Shown: positions 8,374 to 16,852 of the stretch, in pieces
How the letters are laid out: each line of letters begins with the position of its first letter
How positions within the stretch are numbered: the first letter of the stretch is position 1
Assembly (NCBI GenBank): GCA_031271345.1
Contig: JAISVX010000001.1
Coordinates: forward strand, 62,001-126,000
Source: Lactobacillaceae bacterium
GTDB lineage: Bacteria; Pseudomonadota; Alphaproteobacteria; RF32; CAG-239
Reading direction: 5' to 3'
DNA length: 64,000 nucleotides
Position numbers and translations under genes: made by a program
Notes under the pieces: generated by a model
The model's input: the letters and a program-made list of their open reading frames with translations, nothing else
What the model was told of the DNA's origin: nothing
Databases searched by the model: none

Positions 8374-9751
8374 CAAGTTTTAAATCTCTAAATTTCTTTC
8401 TTAAACCCATAACCAGCAGAACAAATATAATTAAAAATTCCGTTGCGGCAGGAGCGATTGTCAAAACCGCACTTTCGGTAAAAGTAAAAGTTTTATCTCC
8501 ATTATAAAAGAACGGAATAAAGAACGGGCAAATCGCATACAATTTCAATTTATAGAAAATTGCGGGCAGTACGGTATATGTCGACAAGGATATTAATACA
8601 GGCACCGCAGTGGTGTCTTTTTCATTTCCCTGCGCAAACAGCGACCATAAATATATGAAACAAAAATCTCTCACCATAAACAGCATAACCGCCCATATTA
8701 CGCAGATAAACGCTACCGAACTGTCGCTGTCCTGACTTGCCAATTGGAAGTTTAAGATGATTACCAACGCCAAAATTATCGGTATGGTTATAAAGCTTCT
8801 GGGCATTATCATAAACAACCGCTTATATTGTTTTGCATTGTAATATTTTGATATTAAATGAGGTCTTAACGCCATATTAGACTCACCGCTCAGAGTGATG
8901 TAGCTTAAGGCGATTAAAGAAAACAAAGATGATATTGTTCCAAAATATCTGCTGAACATAAAGCTTTTGCTATAATTATTTAAACCGAAAAGAACTATAA
9001 CCAAAGAAATCGAAAACAAAAACCATGAAACAGGATAAGGTTCCTGCCCAAACTCTGTTTTTATCTGGTTGATAATCGCAATTATTCCCCAAGCTATAAA
9101 GATAAGTGAGAAAATTATGGCAATTGCCTTCATTGAATATAATTCGCCATACCAGCTGACCATACGGTCTTTTTTGTTGCCCAAAAACACCGCGTATAAA
9201 GGGATAAGCATAAACAAGCCCATCAATTGATAGAAAGTAACTTCAAATCTTTCAAAAAAATGACGCCATCTTATTGAGTGCAGACTTGTCGCAAGCGGCA
9301 GTATATGAGCCAATAAGCCGATGAGCATAAACACCGCGACATTGGTCAGAAGCTCCGCGTTTGAAACAACGGGTAGCTTTTCGCTATTAATTTTATATGA
9401 TAAAACATACAAAATCATACAGATAATATTGCCGTACCATATATACGCCGTGCTGCCGAAAAGTTTGCCGAAAGCCATCTTTGTCGGCGACATCGACGTC
9501 ATTATCTGAAACGGCCAGGTACTGGCATTTATTTCTTTAACAACAGTTTCTCCCGCCAAACGGGTTCCCCACAGAAAAGTAAAAGCCAAATAAAACAAAA
9601 TGCTCAACTGAGGAAGATATGAAACTGGATAATCTTCGTTTAGCGTATACGCAAGATAATAGACCGTAATAAGAAGCAAAGGCAGGGAAACAAGCCTTTT
9701 AAGAGACAGCTCCACCCACGCGTTTCTGGTAAATTCTGGATTTCTAAGCAT
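8345..9751 (-). CDS. ABC-2-type transporter permease
   Basis: A 468-residue membrane protein with about ten to twelve hydrophobic segments and few charged stretches. It overlaps the upstream ATPase gene by eight bases, with AAGGAG inside the end of that gene acting as ribosome-binding site. This makes a two-gene ABC exporter. The early soluble loop EINASTWPFQIMTSMSPTKMAFGK resembles the conserved cytoplasmic segment of ABC-2 permeases. The substrate is unknown; such pairs often export lipids, peptides or drugs. The 3' end overlaps the ATL gene. Confidence 0.75.
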   Translation of the reverse strand: MLRNPEFTRNAWVELSLKRLVSLPLLLITVYYLAYTLNEDYPVSYLPQLSILFYLAFTFLWGTRLAGETVVKEINASTWPFQIMTSMSPTKMAFGKLFGSTAYIWYGNIICMILYVLSYKINSEKLPVVSNAELLTNVAVFMLIGLLAHILPLATSLHSIRWRHFFERFEVTFYQLMGLFMLIPLYAVFLGNKKDRMVSWYGELYSMKAIAIIFSLIFIAWGIIAIINQIKTEFGQEPYPVSWFLFSISLVIVLFGLNNYSKSFMFSRYFGTISSLFSLIALSYITLSGESNMALRPHLISKYYNAKQYKRLFMIMPRSFITIPIILALVIILNFQLASQDSDSSVAFICVIWAVMLFMVRDFCFIYLWSLFAQGNEKDTTAVPVLISLSTYTVLPAIFYKLKLYAICPFFIPFFYNGDKTFTFTESAVLTIAPAATEFLIIFVLLVMGLRKKFRDLKLDEDLQSKSI

Positions 9752-10688
9752 CTTTTTTCTCCTTTTTTACGGTTTCAAAATACGCGTTTTTCAACGAAGA
9801 TTTCTCAACCATAAACTCTACAACTTCATGATTGGCATTAATTAGAGATTTTAAAAGATTATGCAAACCTTCCGCATTGCCTCTTAATGTGCAGCTGATT
9901 ATATTGTTCTCGAACACCGCGGCTTTTACTTTTTCCTGCTTCTTTAAAAATTCGACTGTCTTTTCAGGGTTTGCTCTAACTCTGATTTCTAACGGGATTA
10001 ATCTCTCTTCTTTTAATAAAGTTGTATCCCGCAGGAGTTTCTCATTTTTAATCAAATGCCCGTCATCAAGAACTATCACGTGCGTCGCATAGTCTTCAAG
10101 CTCGGCAAGAATATGGGATGAGATTAAAAGAGTATGACCGCGGTTTTTCAAATCCGTAAACAGTTTTGAAAGCTCCAGTCTTGCCTCCGGGTCAAGACCC
10201 GATGCCGGCTCGTCTAAAATGATGAACTGGGGTTTATGAATGATCCCCAGCGCAATTGCCAACCTCTGCCGCAAGCCGCGCGAAAGGTTTCCCGCGTAAT
10301 CATCAAGATGTTCCGTCAGATTCAGCATTTCGGCAGTTTCTGCAATCGCACTATCAATTTCTGCCGCTTTAATATCAAACGCCAAAGCGGCATAACGCAG
10401 ACACTGTCTTGCCGTCAGGTTGTCATACAAGCCGAAGACATCGGAAAGGTAGGATATATATTTATGGGCATGACGGGAATCCTCTGGAACATTGATGTCA
10501 TTAAGGTAAATTTCACCGCTAAAAGGTTTAACAAGTCCTGCCATACATCTCATCAAGGTTGTTTTTCCAGCGCCGTTCGGACCGATTAATGCGACTATAC
10601 TTCCCTTCTCTATCTTAAAGGATATTCCCTTGATAGCTCTTTTGGTCATATAGTCGAAAACTAAATTCTCAACTTTTATCATAGGCAT
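9744..10688 (-). CDS. ABC transporter ATP-binding protein
   Basis: A 314-residue ATPase with Walker A GPNGAGKTT, signature LSRGLRQRL, Walker B FIILDEPASGLD and the switch histidine in LLISSHI. The long C-terminal tail of about 90 residues is typical of ABC-2/CcmA-type exporters. Two ATG codons (10688 and 10682) could start it. The permease follows directly with an eight-base overlap. The pair would form a homodimeric or heterodimeric exporter in the inner membrane; the cargo cannot be told from sequence. Confidence 0.88.
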   Translation of the reverse strand: MPMIKVENLVFDYMTKRAIKGISFKIEKGSIVALIGPNGAGKTTLMRCMAGLVKPFSGEIYLNDINVPEDSRHAHKYISYLSDVFGLYDNLTARQCLRYAALAFDIKAAEIDSAIAETAEMLNLTEHLDDYAGNLSRGLRQRLAIALGIIHKPQFIILDEPASGLDPEARLELSKLFTDLKNRGHTLLISSHILAELEDYATHVIVLDDGHLIKNEKLLRDTTLLKEERLIPLEIRVRANPEKTVEFLKKQEKVKAAVFENNIISCTLRGNAEGLHNLLKSLINANHEVVEFMVEKSSLKNAYFETVKKEKKDA

Positions 10689-10864
10689 AATACTTTCTTA
10701 AGTTGTATCTAAATACTTGCATATTTTATTAAATTTATTCGCAGATGTCGACACATTTTATCTAGTTCTTAAACCACAAATATATTATTTATTGAGTTTA
10801 GAGTGATTATAGGATAAAATTTCCCGCAGATTACAAAGAATTTTCATCTCAAAAAGAGGCTGGT

Positions 10865-12031
10865 ATGAGAGACTTATATTTAAGTAAAATTCAACTAAAG
10901 GCCGAGCTGGAACGCTGCCTAAACTGCAAAACGCAGCCATGTATGAAAGCCTGCCCGGTAAATTGCAGCCCGCAGGAATTTATCAATCATGCCAAAAACT
11001 CAAATTTCGACGACGCGGTAAAGACAATTACCAATAACAACCTTATGGGACAAACCTGCGGGCTGATATGTCCCGATAAGTTCTGCATGAAAGCATGCAC
11101 AAGGGCAAACATTGATTTTGCCGTTAACATACCCAAAGTTCAGGCGACAATTTTAGAAAACTATCGGATCAAAAAAGAAGACTACAGCGGAGCCAGCCAT
11201 AATGGAATGTCCGTGGCGATTATCGGCGCCGGACCAGCCGGAATAGCCGCCGCTCCAGTTTTGGTCAACATGGGATATAAGGTTGCGATGTTTGAAGCCT
11301 CAGACAAAGTCGGCGGTGCATTAAATATGATTCCAGAATCAAGACTGCCTTATAACGTTATTGAAAAAGACTGGGATTATATTTTTGACGAAGACTATAT
11401 ATCTTTAGAGCTTAATAAGAAAATTGACAATCTGGAAGAACTACTGGCAAAATTTGACGGCATAATCGTTGCCACAGGCGAGCCGAATTCTATCAGCCTA
11501 AACGTTCCGGGAGAAGAACACAGCATTTCATATAAAGAATATCTTCTGAACCCTGAAAAATATAAAACAGACGGAAAAGTCGCGATTATCGGCGGCGGAA
11601 ATGTTGCCGCTGACTGCGCTTTTACCGCAAAAATAAACGGCGCGTCCAGCATCGAAATGTTTGTAAGAAGACGGCTTTCAGACATGAAAATAAGCAAAAA
11701 AGAATATATGGAGCTAATCGATTATCAGGTTGATATATCGGTTTTAAACAGCCCGCAAAAAATTGAGAAAAAAGGAAAGACTTTCTCTTTGTTCGTCGGT
11801 AAAAATCATTTTATTGACGGCAAAATAGAGCAGGTGCCAAATTCAACGATTGAACTTCCTTCTTTTTCTTTGATTATAAAAGCCATCGGAAGCAGGGCTG
11901 ACCCTAAAATTGAAAATGAAAGAATTATATACGCCGGCGACTGCAAACACGGAGGTTCGACTATTGTTGAAGCAATTTCATCAGGGCGTTCCGCAGCCGT
12001 CTTTTTAAATGCAAAGCTAACCAGAGTCTAA
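10865..12031 (+). CDS. PreT/GltD-like FAD and NAD(P)-binding oxidoreductase
   Basis: A 388-residue flavoprotein of the glutamate synthase small subunit / dihydropyrimidine dehydrogenase N-terminal type. The first 90 residues carry two cysteine groups (CLNCKTQPCMKACPVNC and CGLICPDKFCMKAC) that bind [4Fe-4S] clusters. Next comes an FAD Rossmann motif, AIIGAGPAGIAAA, then an NAD(P) motif, AIIGGGNVAADCAF. Such proteins pass electrons from NAD(P)H to a partner subunit (PreA, GltB or similar), and no partner gene is adjacent here. An AGAGG lies upstream of the ATG. The likely role is an electron-input subunit; the pathway is not determined. Confidence 0.82.
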   Translation: MRDLYLSKIQLKAELERCLNCKTQPCMKACPVNCSPQEFINHAKNSNFDDAVKTITNNNLMGQTCGLICPDKFCMKACTRANIDFAVNIPKVQATILENYRIKKEDYSGASHNGMSVAIIGAGPAGIAAAPVLVNMGYKVAMFEASDKVGGALNMIPESRLPYNVIEKDWDYIFDEDYISLELNKKIDNLEELLAKFDGIIVATGEPNSISLNVPGEEHSISYKEYLLNPEKYKTDGKVAIIGGGNVAADCAFTAKINGASSIEMFVRRRLSDMKISKKEYMELIDYQVDISVLNSPQKIEKKGKTFSLFVGKNHFIDGKIEQVPNSTIELPSFSLIIKAIGSRADPKIENERIIYAGDCKHGGSTIVEAISSGRSAAVFLNAKLTRV

Positions 12032-12055
12032 TGCTGTTGATATAATGCCAACAGG

Positions 12056-12649
12056 CTAAGATATTAAATCAAATATTTCTTCTATGTCGTAAAGAACTCT
12101 GACATGGCTTAAATCTTTCGGCAAAGGCAAAAATAAATCAGGCTGCATACGAGCAACTTCAACTCCCGCCCTAAGACCGGCTCTGATGTTAAAAAACCTG
12201 TCGTCAATAAATAAGGTTTCCGCTTTATTAAGCCCATATTTATTTATCACTGTTTTTAGCCCTTCATCTTTGGCTACTCCCGCTGGAGAAAGCTCATAGG
12301 CGTTAAACAAATCTCCAAAAGTATCTGCCAGCCAAGACAGTTTTTTTTCTGGAGATGATGCGGCACTCAAGGTTATCAAAGTCAGCTCAAGGGATTTTAG
12401 CTTTTTCAGAACTGAAATGGTGTTTTTGAAAAAAGGACGATTAACATAATACGGGCTATCAATAAAATCTTTAGAAAAACGGCTCGGAAGCTCGAATGCT
12501 CCGTCTTCTCCATCTATAGGGAAAAGCTCTGCCATTTCCTCAATCTTCATGTTTTTATATTCCGGGTATGAAGTTTGCAAAAATTTATGATAACTCGAAT
12601 CTAAGTTAATAAGAACTCCGTCAACATCAAAAATTATGTTCTTTATCAT
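12056..12649 (-). CDS. HAD-superfamily hydrolase
   Basis: A 197-residue phosphatase-like protein. Motif I is FDVDGVLI (D8 and D10 by position), motif II lies in LTLITLSAAS, and the late acidic motif is in TLFIDDRFFNIRAGLRAGV. This is the HAD fold with a small helical cap between residues 15 and 85. The substrate is unknown; the FIDD...N..AG pattern is close to phosphoglycolate phosphatase- and epoxide hydrolase-like members. AAAGGAAT precedes the ATG. Confidence 0.82.
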   Translation of the reverse strand: MIKNIIFDVDGVLINLDSSYHKFLQTSYPEYKNMKIEEMAELFPIDGEDGAFELPSRFSKDFIDSPYYVNRPFFKNTISVLKKLKSLELTLITLSAASSPEKKLSWLADTFGDLFNAYELSPAGVAKDEGLKTVINKYGLNKAETLFIDDRFFNIRAGLRAGVEVARMQPDLFLPLPKDLSHVRVLYDIEEIFDLIS

Positions 12650-12652
12650 TTA

Positions 12653-12724
12653 TATTCCTTTGAAAAATCAGAAACTGCCAAAAGACTACAGGAGCTTGGG
12701 GCGGACGTCAACTTAAAAACGCGC
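12653..12724 (+). pseudogene. Possible ankyrin-repeat remnant
   Basis: In the gap upstream of ald one frame reads ETAKRLQELGADVNLKT, close to the ankyrin consensus with its GADVN turn, and has no usable start or ribosome-binding site. The remaining reading frame has no repeat pattern. It may be the last piece of a decayed ankyrin protein, or chance. Confidence 0.25.
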
Positions 12725-12828
12725 TTAATTCTGCCGATTTATACAGCCTCTGTCGTTTCCGTTGACTGTATAAATTTTAATAGTAAAATATTTTCATTAT
12801 CACAACAATTTATATAAGGACGAAAGAT

Positions 12829-13944
12829 ATGATTATCGGTGTGCCAAAAGAAATTAAAAACAATGAAAACCGCGTTGGAATAACTCCTGCCGGAGTATCT
12901 TCATTCATCAATGCCGGACATACAGTTTATGTCGAAACAAATGCCGGAGCCAACATCGGATTTTCCGACTCAGATTACAGTTCCGCGGGAGCAAAAATTC
13001 TAAACTCCGCTAAAGACGTTTGGGGAAAGTCTGAAATGATAATAAAAGTAAAAGAACCTATTGCCTCGGAATATGGTTTTTTTAGAAAAGATTTGATATT
13101 ATTTACATATTTACACCTTGCTTCCGAACCAGAGCTTACCAAGGCTCTGAAAGACGCCGGCGTAACATCAATAGCTTATGAAACCGTGCAGATTGGCAGA
13201 ACCCTCCCTCTGCTTACGCCGATGAGCGAAGTTGCTGGACGCATGTCCGTACAGGTGGGCGCGCACTTTCTTGAAAAACCTCACGGCGGCAAAGGTGTTC
13301 TGCTCGGCGGCGTGCCAGGCGTTAGAAAAGCAAGCGTTGTTATAATGGGCGGCGGAGTTGTAGGTACAAACGCAGCGAAAATGGCGCTTGGGCTTGGAGC
13401 CGATGTTACAATCATCGACCTTAACGCCAACAGACTTCGCGAACTTGACGATATGTTCTCTATGAAGGTCAAGACCATTATGTCAAACCCATATAATATT
13501 GCGGAAGCAGTCAAAGGAGCCGACCTTCTAATCGGGGCGGTCTTAATCCCCGGAGCAAAAGCGCCAAGACTTGTTACCCGCGAGATGGTAAAAACCATGC
13601 AGGCAGGTTCTGTAATAGTTGACGTCGCTATTGACCAGGGCGGATGCATAGAAAGCTGCGACCATGTTACTACCCACGCTAACCCCACTTATGTTTATGA
13701 AGGGGTTGTACACTACTCTGTCGCAAACATGCCCGGAGCCGTAGCGCGCACGTCTACATTCGCGCTTACAGGCGTAACTATTCCTTATGCTTTGGAAATA
13801 GCAAACAAAGGCTTTACAAAAGCTATATCTGAAAACCCGGCGCTTAAGCTTGGAGTAAATGTTGCGGGCGGCGAAATTACTTATGAAGCCGTGGCTCGCG
13901 ACCTTGGATACAAATATGTTCCCATTGAAGAAGCAATTAAATAA
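12829..13944 (+). CDS. ald: Alanine dehydrogenase
   Basis: NAD-dependent interconversion of L-alanine with pyruvate and ammonia. The 371-residue length is standard. The N-terminus [20 protein letters not shown] holds the substrate-binding region. The NAD Rossmann motif is [13 protein letters not shown], and [11 protein letters not shown] appears here as [10 protein letters not shown]. Conserved [20 protein letters not shown] follows. ATAAGGACG precedes the ATG. In an anaerobe this enzyme can assimilate ammonia or dispose of pyruvate and NADH as alanine. It is a single gene ending at a strong terminator. Confidence 0.96.
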   Translation: MIIGVPKEIKNNENRVGITPAGVSSFINAGHTVYVETNAGANIGFSDSDYSSAGAKILNSAKDVWGKSEMIIKVKEPIASEYGFFRKDLILFTYLHLASEPELTKALKDAGVTSIAYETVQIGRTLPLLTPMSEVAGRMSVQVGAHFLEKPHGGKGVLLGGVPGVRKASVVIMGGGVVGTNAAKMALGLGADVTIIDLNANRLRELDDMFSMKVKTIMSNPYNIAEAVKGADLLIGAVLIPGAKAPRLVTREMVKTMQAGSVIVDVAIDQGGCIESCDHVTTHANPTYVYEGVVHYSVANMPGAVARTSTFALTGVTIPYALEIANKGFTKAISENPALKLGVNVAGGEITYEAVARDLGYKYVPIEEAIK

Positions 13945-13962
13945 ATCTCTTATATCAAGAAT

Positions 13963-13997
13963 AAAAAAAGGATGCTGGTTCTCAGCATCCTTTTTTT
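13963..13997 (+). terminator. Bidirectional terminator after ald
   Basis: An A-tract, stem GGATGCTG with CAGCATCC around a short loop, then a run of seven T. The symmetric A and T tracts let it serve ald and the convergent cyclase gene. Confidence 0.9.
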
Positions 13998-13998
13998 A

Positions 13999-14997
13999 TC
14001 AATAAATCGCCACCGGATTTATATTAACCTGTGTCGAACCGACATATAACGGCTGTCCCAGCACAAACAAAAATTCCCAAATCTTATCGCGGACCAATGG
14101 GCGGCTGTCAATCAGCTCCAGATTATAAATTCCGCGTTTCGCCAATAAATATTGGTTAACAGGAAATTCATCGCCATTGCCTCGAGGATCAGGGTATACT
14201 TCCGAAGCCCATGTATCGCCGCCAAAAGCCACGATACCACGGTCTGCCAGCCACTGCGCGGCTTCCATACCGATACCCGGCTCCACTTCCAAAAATTGTT
14301 TGTCATCAACGCCAATAAGCTCCAGCCAGCCGGTATTAAACAGCACGACGTCTCCTTTGCGCAGGGTAACGCCTTGTTTTTTCAACACCTCCTGAATGTC
14401 CGCAACAGTAAACTCCGTGCCGCCTGGAACAATATTTTTGCCGTAATGTTCTGTCATATCAAGAATAACTCCGCGGGTAACCATTGGCGGAACCTTTTCA
14501 ACTCCAAGCTTTGTTACGCCGTCGACAGTAACAAAATCAGCGGCTTTATTGCCGTTATAATAAACGTTGTCTATGCCGATATGACCAATGCCGTTAAGCT
14601 GAGTGCCGACGCCGGTCCATGCGTTTACCAATTCGTCGTTAAAAGTAAACTTGTTAGGACCCAAAGTTTTTCCGTCCTGCTGCCCCGGCTGAATGTTGTA
14701 CAGACGAAAGCTGCGATGGCGAAACGCGGGAAAGTTCTTGTCAATCGGAACAGCCAAAGCCAGCGTCTTGCCTTGCTTTACCAAGCTCATGGCTTGCAGC
14801 ACAACCTCTGGAGTTATTAAATTGACCGCGCCAATTTCATCATCCGCGCCATAGGCAGACGGATACCAGTTTGAATTTTGATTAGTTTTTTCCATATTTT
14901 CCACCATATTGCTATTAAGATTTTGTGCTGAAGCATTATCTCCCGTCATCAACAGTCCCCCTAATATCATAACGAAAAGTCCACATAAATACTTCAT
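13999..14997 (-). CDS. Exported cyclase-family (kynurenine formamidase-like) hydrolase
   Basis: A 332-residue exported protein with a signal peptide ending near NASAQ. It belongs to the putative cyclase family (PF04199, COG1878), zinc or manganese hydrolases that include kynurenine formamidase and isatin hydrolase. Visible landmarks are GADDEIGAVNLITPE, the metal/active-site region TGVGTQLNGIGHIG, and KGDVVLFNTGWLEL. The usual HxGTHxDxPxH motif is altered to GVGTQLNGIGHIG, as in the larger exported subgroup of this family. AAGGAGAG precedes the ATG. The natural substrate is unknown. Confidence 0.82.
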   Translation of the reverse strand: MKYLCGLFVMILGGLLMTGDNASAQNLNSNMVENMEKTNQNSNWYPSAYGADDEIGAVNLITPEVVLQAMSLVKQGKTLALAVPIDKNFPAFRHRSFRLYNIQPGQQDGKTLGPNKFTFNDELVNAWTGVGTQLNGIGHIGIDNVYYNGNKAADFVTVDGVTKLGVEKVPPMVTRGVILDMTEHYGKNIVPGGTEFTVADIQEVLKKQGVTLRKGDVVLFNTGWLELIGVDDKQFLEVEPGIGMEAAQWLADRGIVAFGGDTWASEVYPDPRGNGDEFPVNQYLLAKRGIYNLELIDSRPLVRDKIWEFLFVLGQPLYVGSTQVNINPVAIY

Positions 14998-15086
14998 ATC
15001 GCTCTCTCCTTTATATATTTTGATAGTACATATCTACGTATCATTCTTATATACGAATTCAAGAGCTGGTGAAAAATATATAAATA

Positions 15087-15893
15087 TCAGAGGTTTATTT
15101 TATAATTGGCAACGGTACCAACCAAATCATATCCAACGGCAGGATAACATTTGTTAGACGGCTCATAATCAAAATCTGTAAACAACATCGGCTGCTTCTT
15201 CATTTCAAAAATGCGTTTGGTTAGAAAGTGAACAAGCATTTTCGCATAGTTTTTGCCGCGTTCTTCTGGAACGGTTAGGACACATCCAATCCGCCCATAT
15301 TCCTCAGACTCTCTGATTCTGGCAACGGCGACAATCCTGCCCGACGGGCTTCTCCATACCTGACTCAACGGGTTGGAGATAAAGCTTCGCGCCTCTTTGA
15401 TATTCTCTTCATAAGTTGAATTTATGTTTTCGCCAGTCTCTTGGCTGAATAAAGAAAACATCTCGGCGACTATCGGAGTTTCGGCTTCGGTAATATTATC
15501 CGGGTATCCCGCATATTTAACATCTTTTAGTCTATCGCACTTATATACTCCCAGAATTTTTACATCGGCAGAATCTACTTTGTTCATGTTTTTTAAAAGG
15601 TCATACATGTTCATTTTTGACATGATTTTAAACGGATGATTTTGAGAAAATTTATTTCTCACAAAACCAAACAACCTCTCATAGTCACTAAAAGAAGCCG
15701 CCGTCCATATAATAACGGGATGTTCGCTGTCGCTGTTTACAATAACGCAGTCTTTATTATTTGAAAATATTTTGGGATTTGGATACTTAATATAATTATC
15801 AACAATAGACAGCATGATATTAAACGCAAGTGCGTCTTTTCCAAAAAGCCCGGACTTAAATATGCCGTCATTGCGTTCAATGGTCTTAAACAT
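15087..15893 (-). CDS. GNAT-family N-acetyltransferase (FR47-like)
   Basis: A 268-residue protein with an N-terminal part that I do not recognise and a C-terminal GNAT domain from about residue 140. The acetyl-CoA-binding region is seen in RIGCVLTVPEERGKNYAKML, followed by a late strand with SNKCYPAVGYDLVG. The two-part build resembles FR47-type acyltransferases. The acceptor is unknown. Its start lies 21 bases after the stop of the VOC gene on the same strand. Confidence 0.75.
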   Translation of the reverse strand: MFKTIERNDGIFKSGLFGKDALAFNIMLSIVDNYIKYPNPKIFSNNKDCVIVNSDSEHPVIIWTAASFSDYERLFGFVRNKFSQNHPFKIMSKMNMYDLLKNMNKVDSADVKILGVYKCDRLKDVKYAGYPDNITEAETPIVAEMFSLFSQETGENINSTYEENIKEARSFISNPLSQVWRSPSGRIVAVARIRESEEYGRIGCVLTVPEERGKNYAKMLVHFLTKRIFEMKKQPMLFTDFDYEPSNKCYPAVGYDLVGTVANYKINL

Positions 15894-15914
15894 CAGGTTT
15901 ACTTAATTTCATTA

Positions 15915-16349
15915 TTACTCGATAATAAGCATATTGTTTTCATCAAATTTCCAGTTTGGTCCATAAGCGGCTTCCCAATAATAGCCGTCGGGATCTTGAA
16001 AATATCCGCTGTATCCGCCCCAAAAGACTTTTTGAGGTTTTTTAACTATTTTTCCGCCATATTTTTCGACCAGTTTTATAAAATCATCCACATCTTTTTC
16101 AGACTTCATATTGCATGCAAGCGTTATCCCGCCAAAACCATTTTGATAAATCGGCGGAGGATTTTCCGGGTTTATATCTTTTGCAAGCTCTTCAATAGGA
16201 TAAAGCTCCAGCTTGCTGCCCTCATTATCAAAAAAAACAATAACCGAGCTGTTTTCTTTTTCATGCGTTTTAAACCCTATGCTTTTATAAAAAGATAAAG
16301 ATTTTTCTATATTTCTAACGCCAAGACAAACAAGATTTATTCTGTTCAT
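15915..16349 (-). CDS. VOC-superfamily (glyoxalase-like) protein
   Basis: A 144-residue single-domain protein with the paired beta-alpha-beta-beta-beta layout of the vicinal oxygen chelate fold. It opens MNRINLVCLGVRNIEKSLSF and ends near YSGYFQDPDGYYWEAAYGP, the usual closing motif. Such proteins are metal-dependent lyases, dioxygenases or resistance proteins, and the exact reaction cannot be assigned. It is upstream of, and probably co-transcribed with, the GNAT gene. Confidence 0.8.
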   Translation of the reverse strand: MNRINLVCLGVRNIEKSLSFYKSIGFKTHEKENSSVIVFFDNEGSKLELYPIEELAKDINPENPPPIYQNGFGGITLACNMKSEKDVDDFIKLVEKYGGKIVKKPQKVFWGGYSGYFQDPDGYYWEAAYGPNWKFDENNMLIIE

Positions 16350-16482
16350 ATCGCTTACTTTCGAATTATTTTCATGAAAAAGAGTTTACCACAGTAATTT
16401 AGGTAAAAGCAATAATTGATTTATGGAAAACGATTGGGAATAAAATCCTTGACATTTATGGTTTAATAAGGAGGATAAAAAT

Positions 16483-16572
16483 ATGCTGTTTAAAATGTCA
16501 AACAAAGCAAAATTCATAATATTAGTTTATGCAATAATATTGCTGTTTTTGGTTTTTTTGCCGGTAATCTGA
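16483..16572 (+). CDS. Small single-span membrane peptide (29 aa)
   Basis: A short ORF with a very strong ribosome-binding site (AAGGAGGATAAAAAT before the ATG). It encodes a few polar residues (MLFKMSNKAKF) and then one hydrophobic helix ending LFLVFLPVI. The layout fits a small inner-membrane protein. The strength of the ribosome-binding site is the main reason to believe it. No family is recognised and it lies alone in the gap between the VOC gene and tRNA-Arg. Confidence 0.45.
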   Translation: MLFKMSNKAKFIILVYAIILLFLVFLPVI

Positions 16573-16591
16573 TTGACTACAGTTGGAAATT

Positions 16592-16657
16592 GTATGGAAT
16601 TAGGGGGAGCTTGGCATAACGAACAAGGCTGTCTTTTAAAATAATCCAGCTCCATAC
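16592..16657 (+). other. Possible structured RNA downstream of the small ORF
   Basis: A 7-bp stem, GTATGGA at 16592-16598 with TCCATAC at 16651-16657, encloses a second imperfect hairpin (AGCTTG with CAAGGCT). There is no T-run typical of a terminator. It could be an untranslated structured region or small RNA. The rest of the gap to the tRNA shows nothing else that I can name. Confidence 0.2.
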
Positions 16658-16730
16658 CATTAAAAAACTCTCCGATATGTAGGGATTAATCTCTGACGAA
16701 AACAAACATTCGTATATGAGTTGTTTGCAT

Positions 16731-16807
16731 TGGCGTTCCCGGCGAGATTCGAACTCACGGCCTCAGGATTAGGAATCCTGCGCTCTATCCTACTGAGCTA
16801 CGGGAAC
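16731..16807 (-). tRNA. tRNA-Arg (anticodon CCT)
   Basis: On the minus strand the cloverleaf is complete: acceptor GTTCCCG with CGGGAAC, anticodon stem CAGGA/TCCTG with loop TTCCTAA (anticodon CCT), and TTCGAAT in the T arm. The 3' CCA is encoded. It reads AGG codons. Confidence 0.97.
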
Positions 16808-16852
16808 AACAACAAAGAATTTATAATTTCTTTGGCGGCAAATGGCAAGTGT

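Noticed and set aside
13281-13688. Long antisense frame inside ald
   Set aside because: It mirrors ald codons and has no recognisable protein pattern.
16449-16472. TTGACA as a promoter -35 for the small membrane peptide
   Set aside because: No -10 element at 16-18 bases; the stretch there is the ribosome-binding site.
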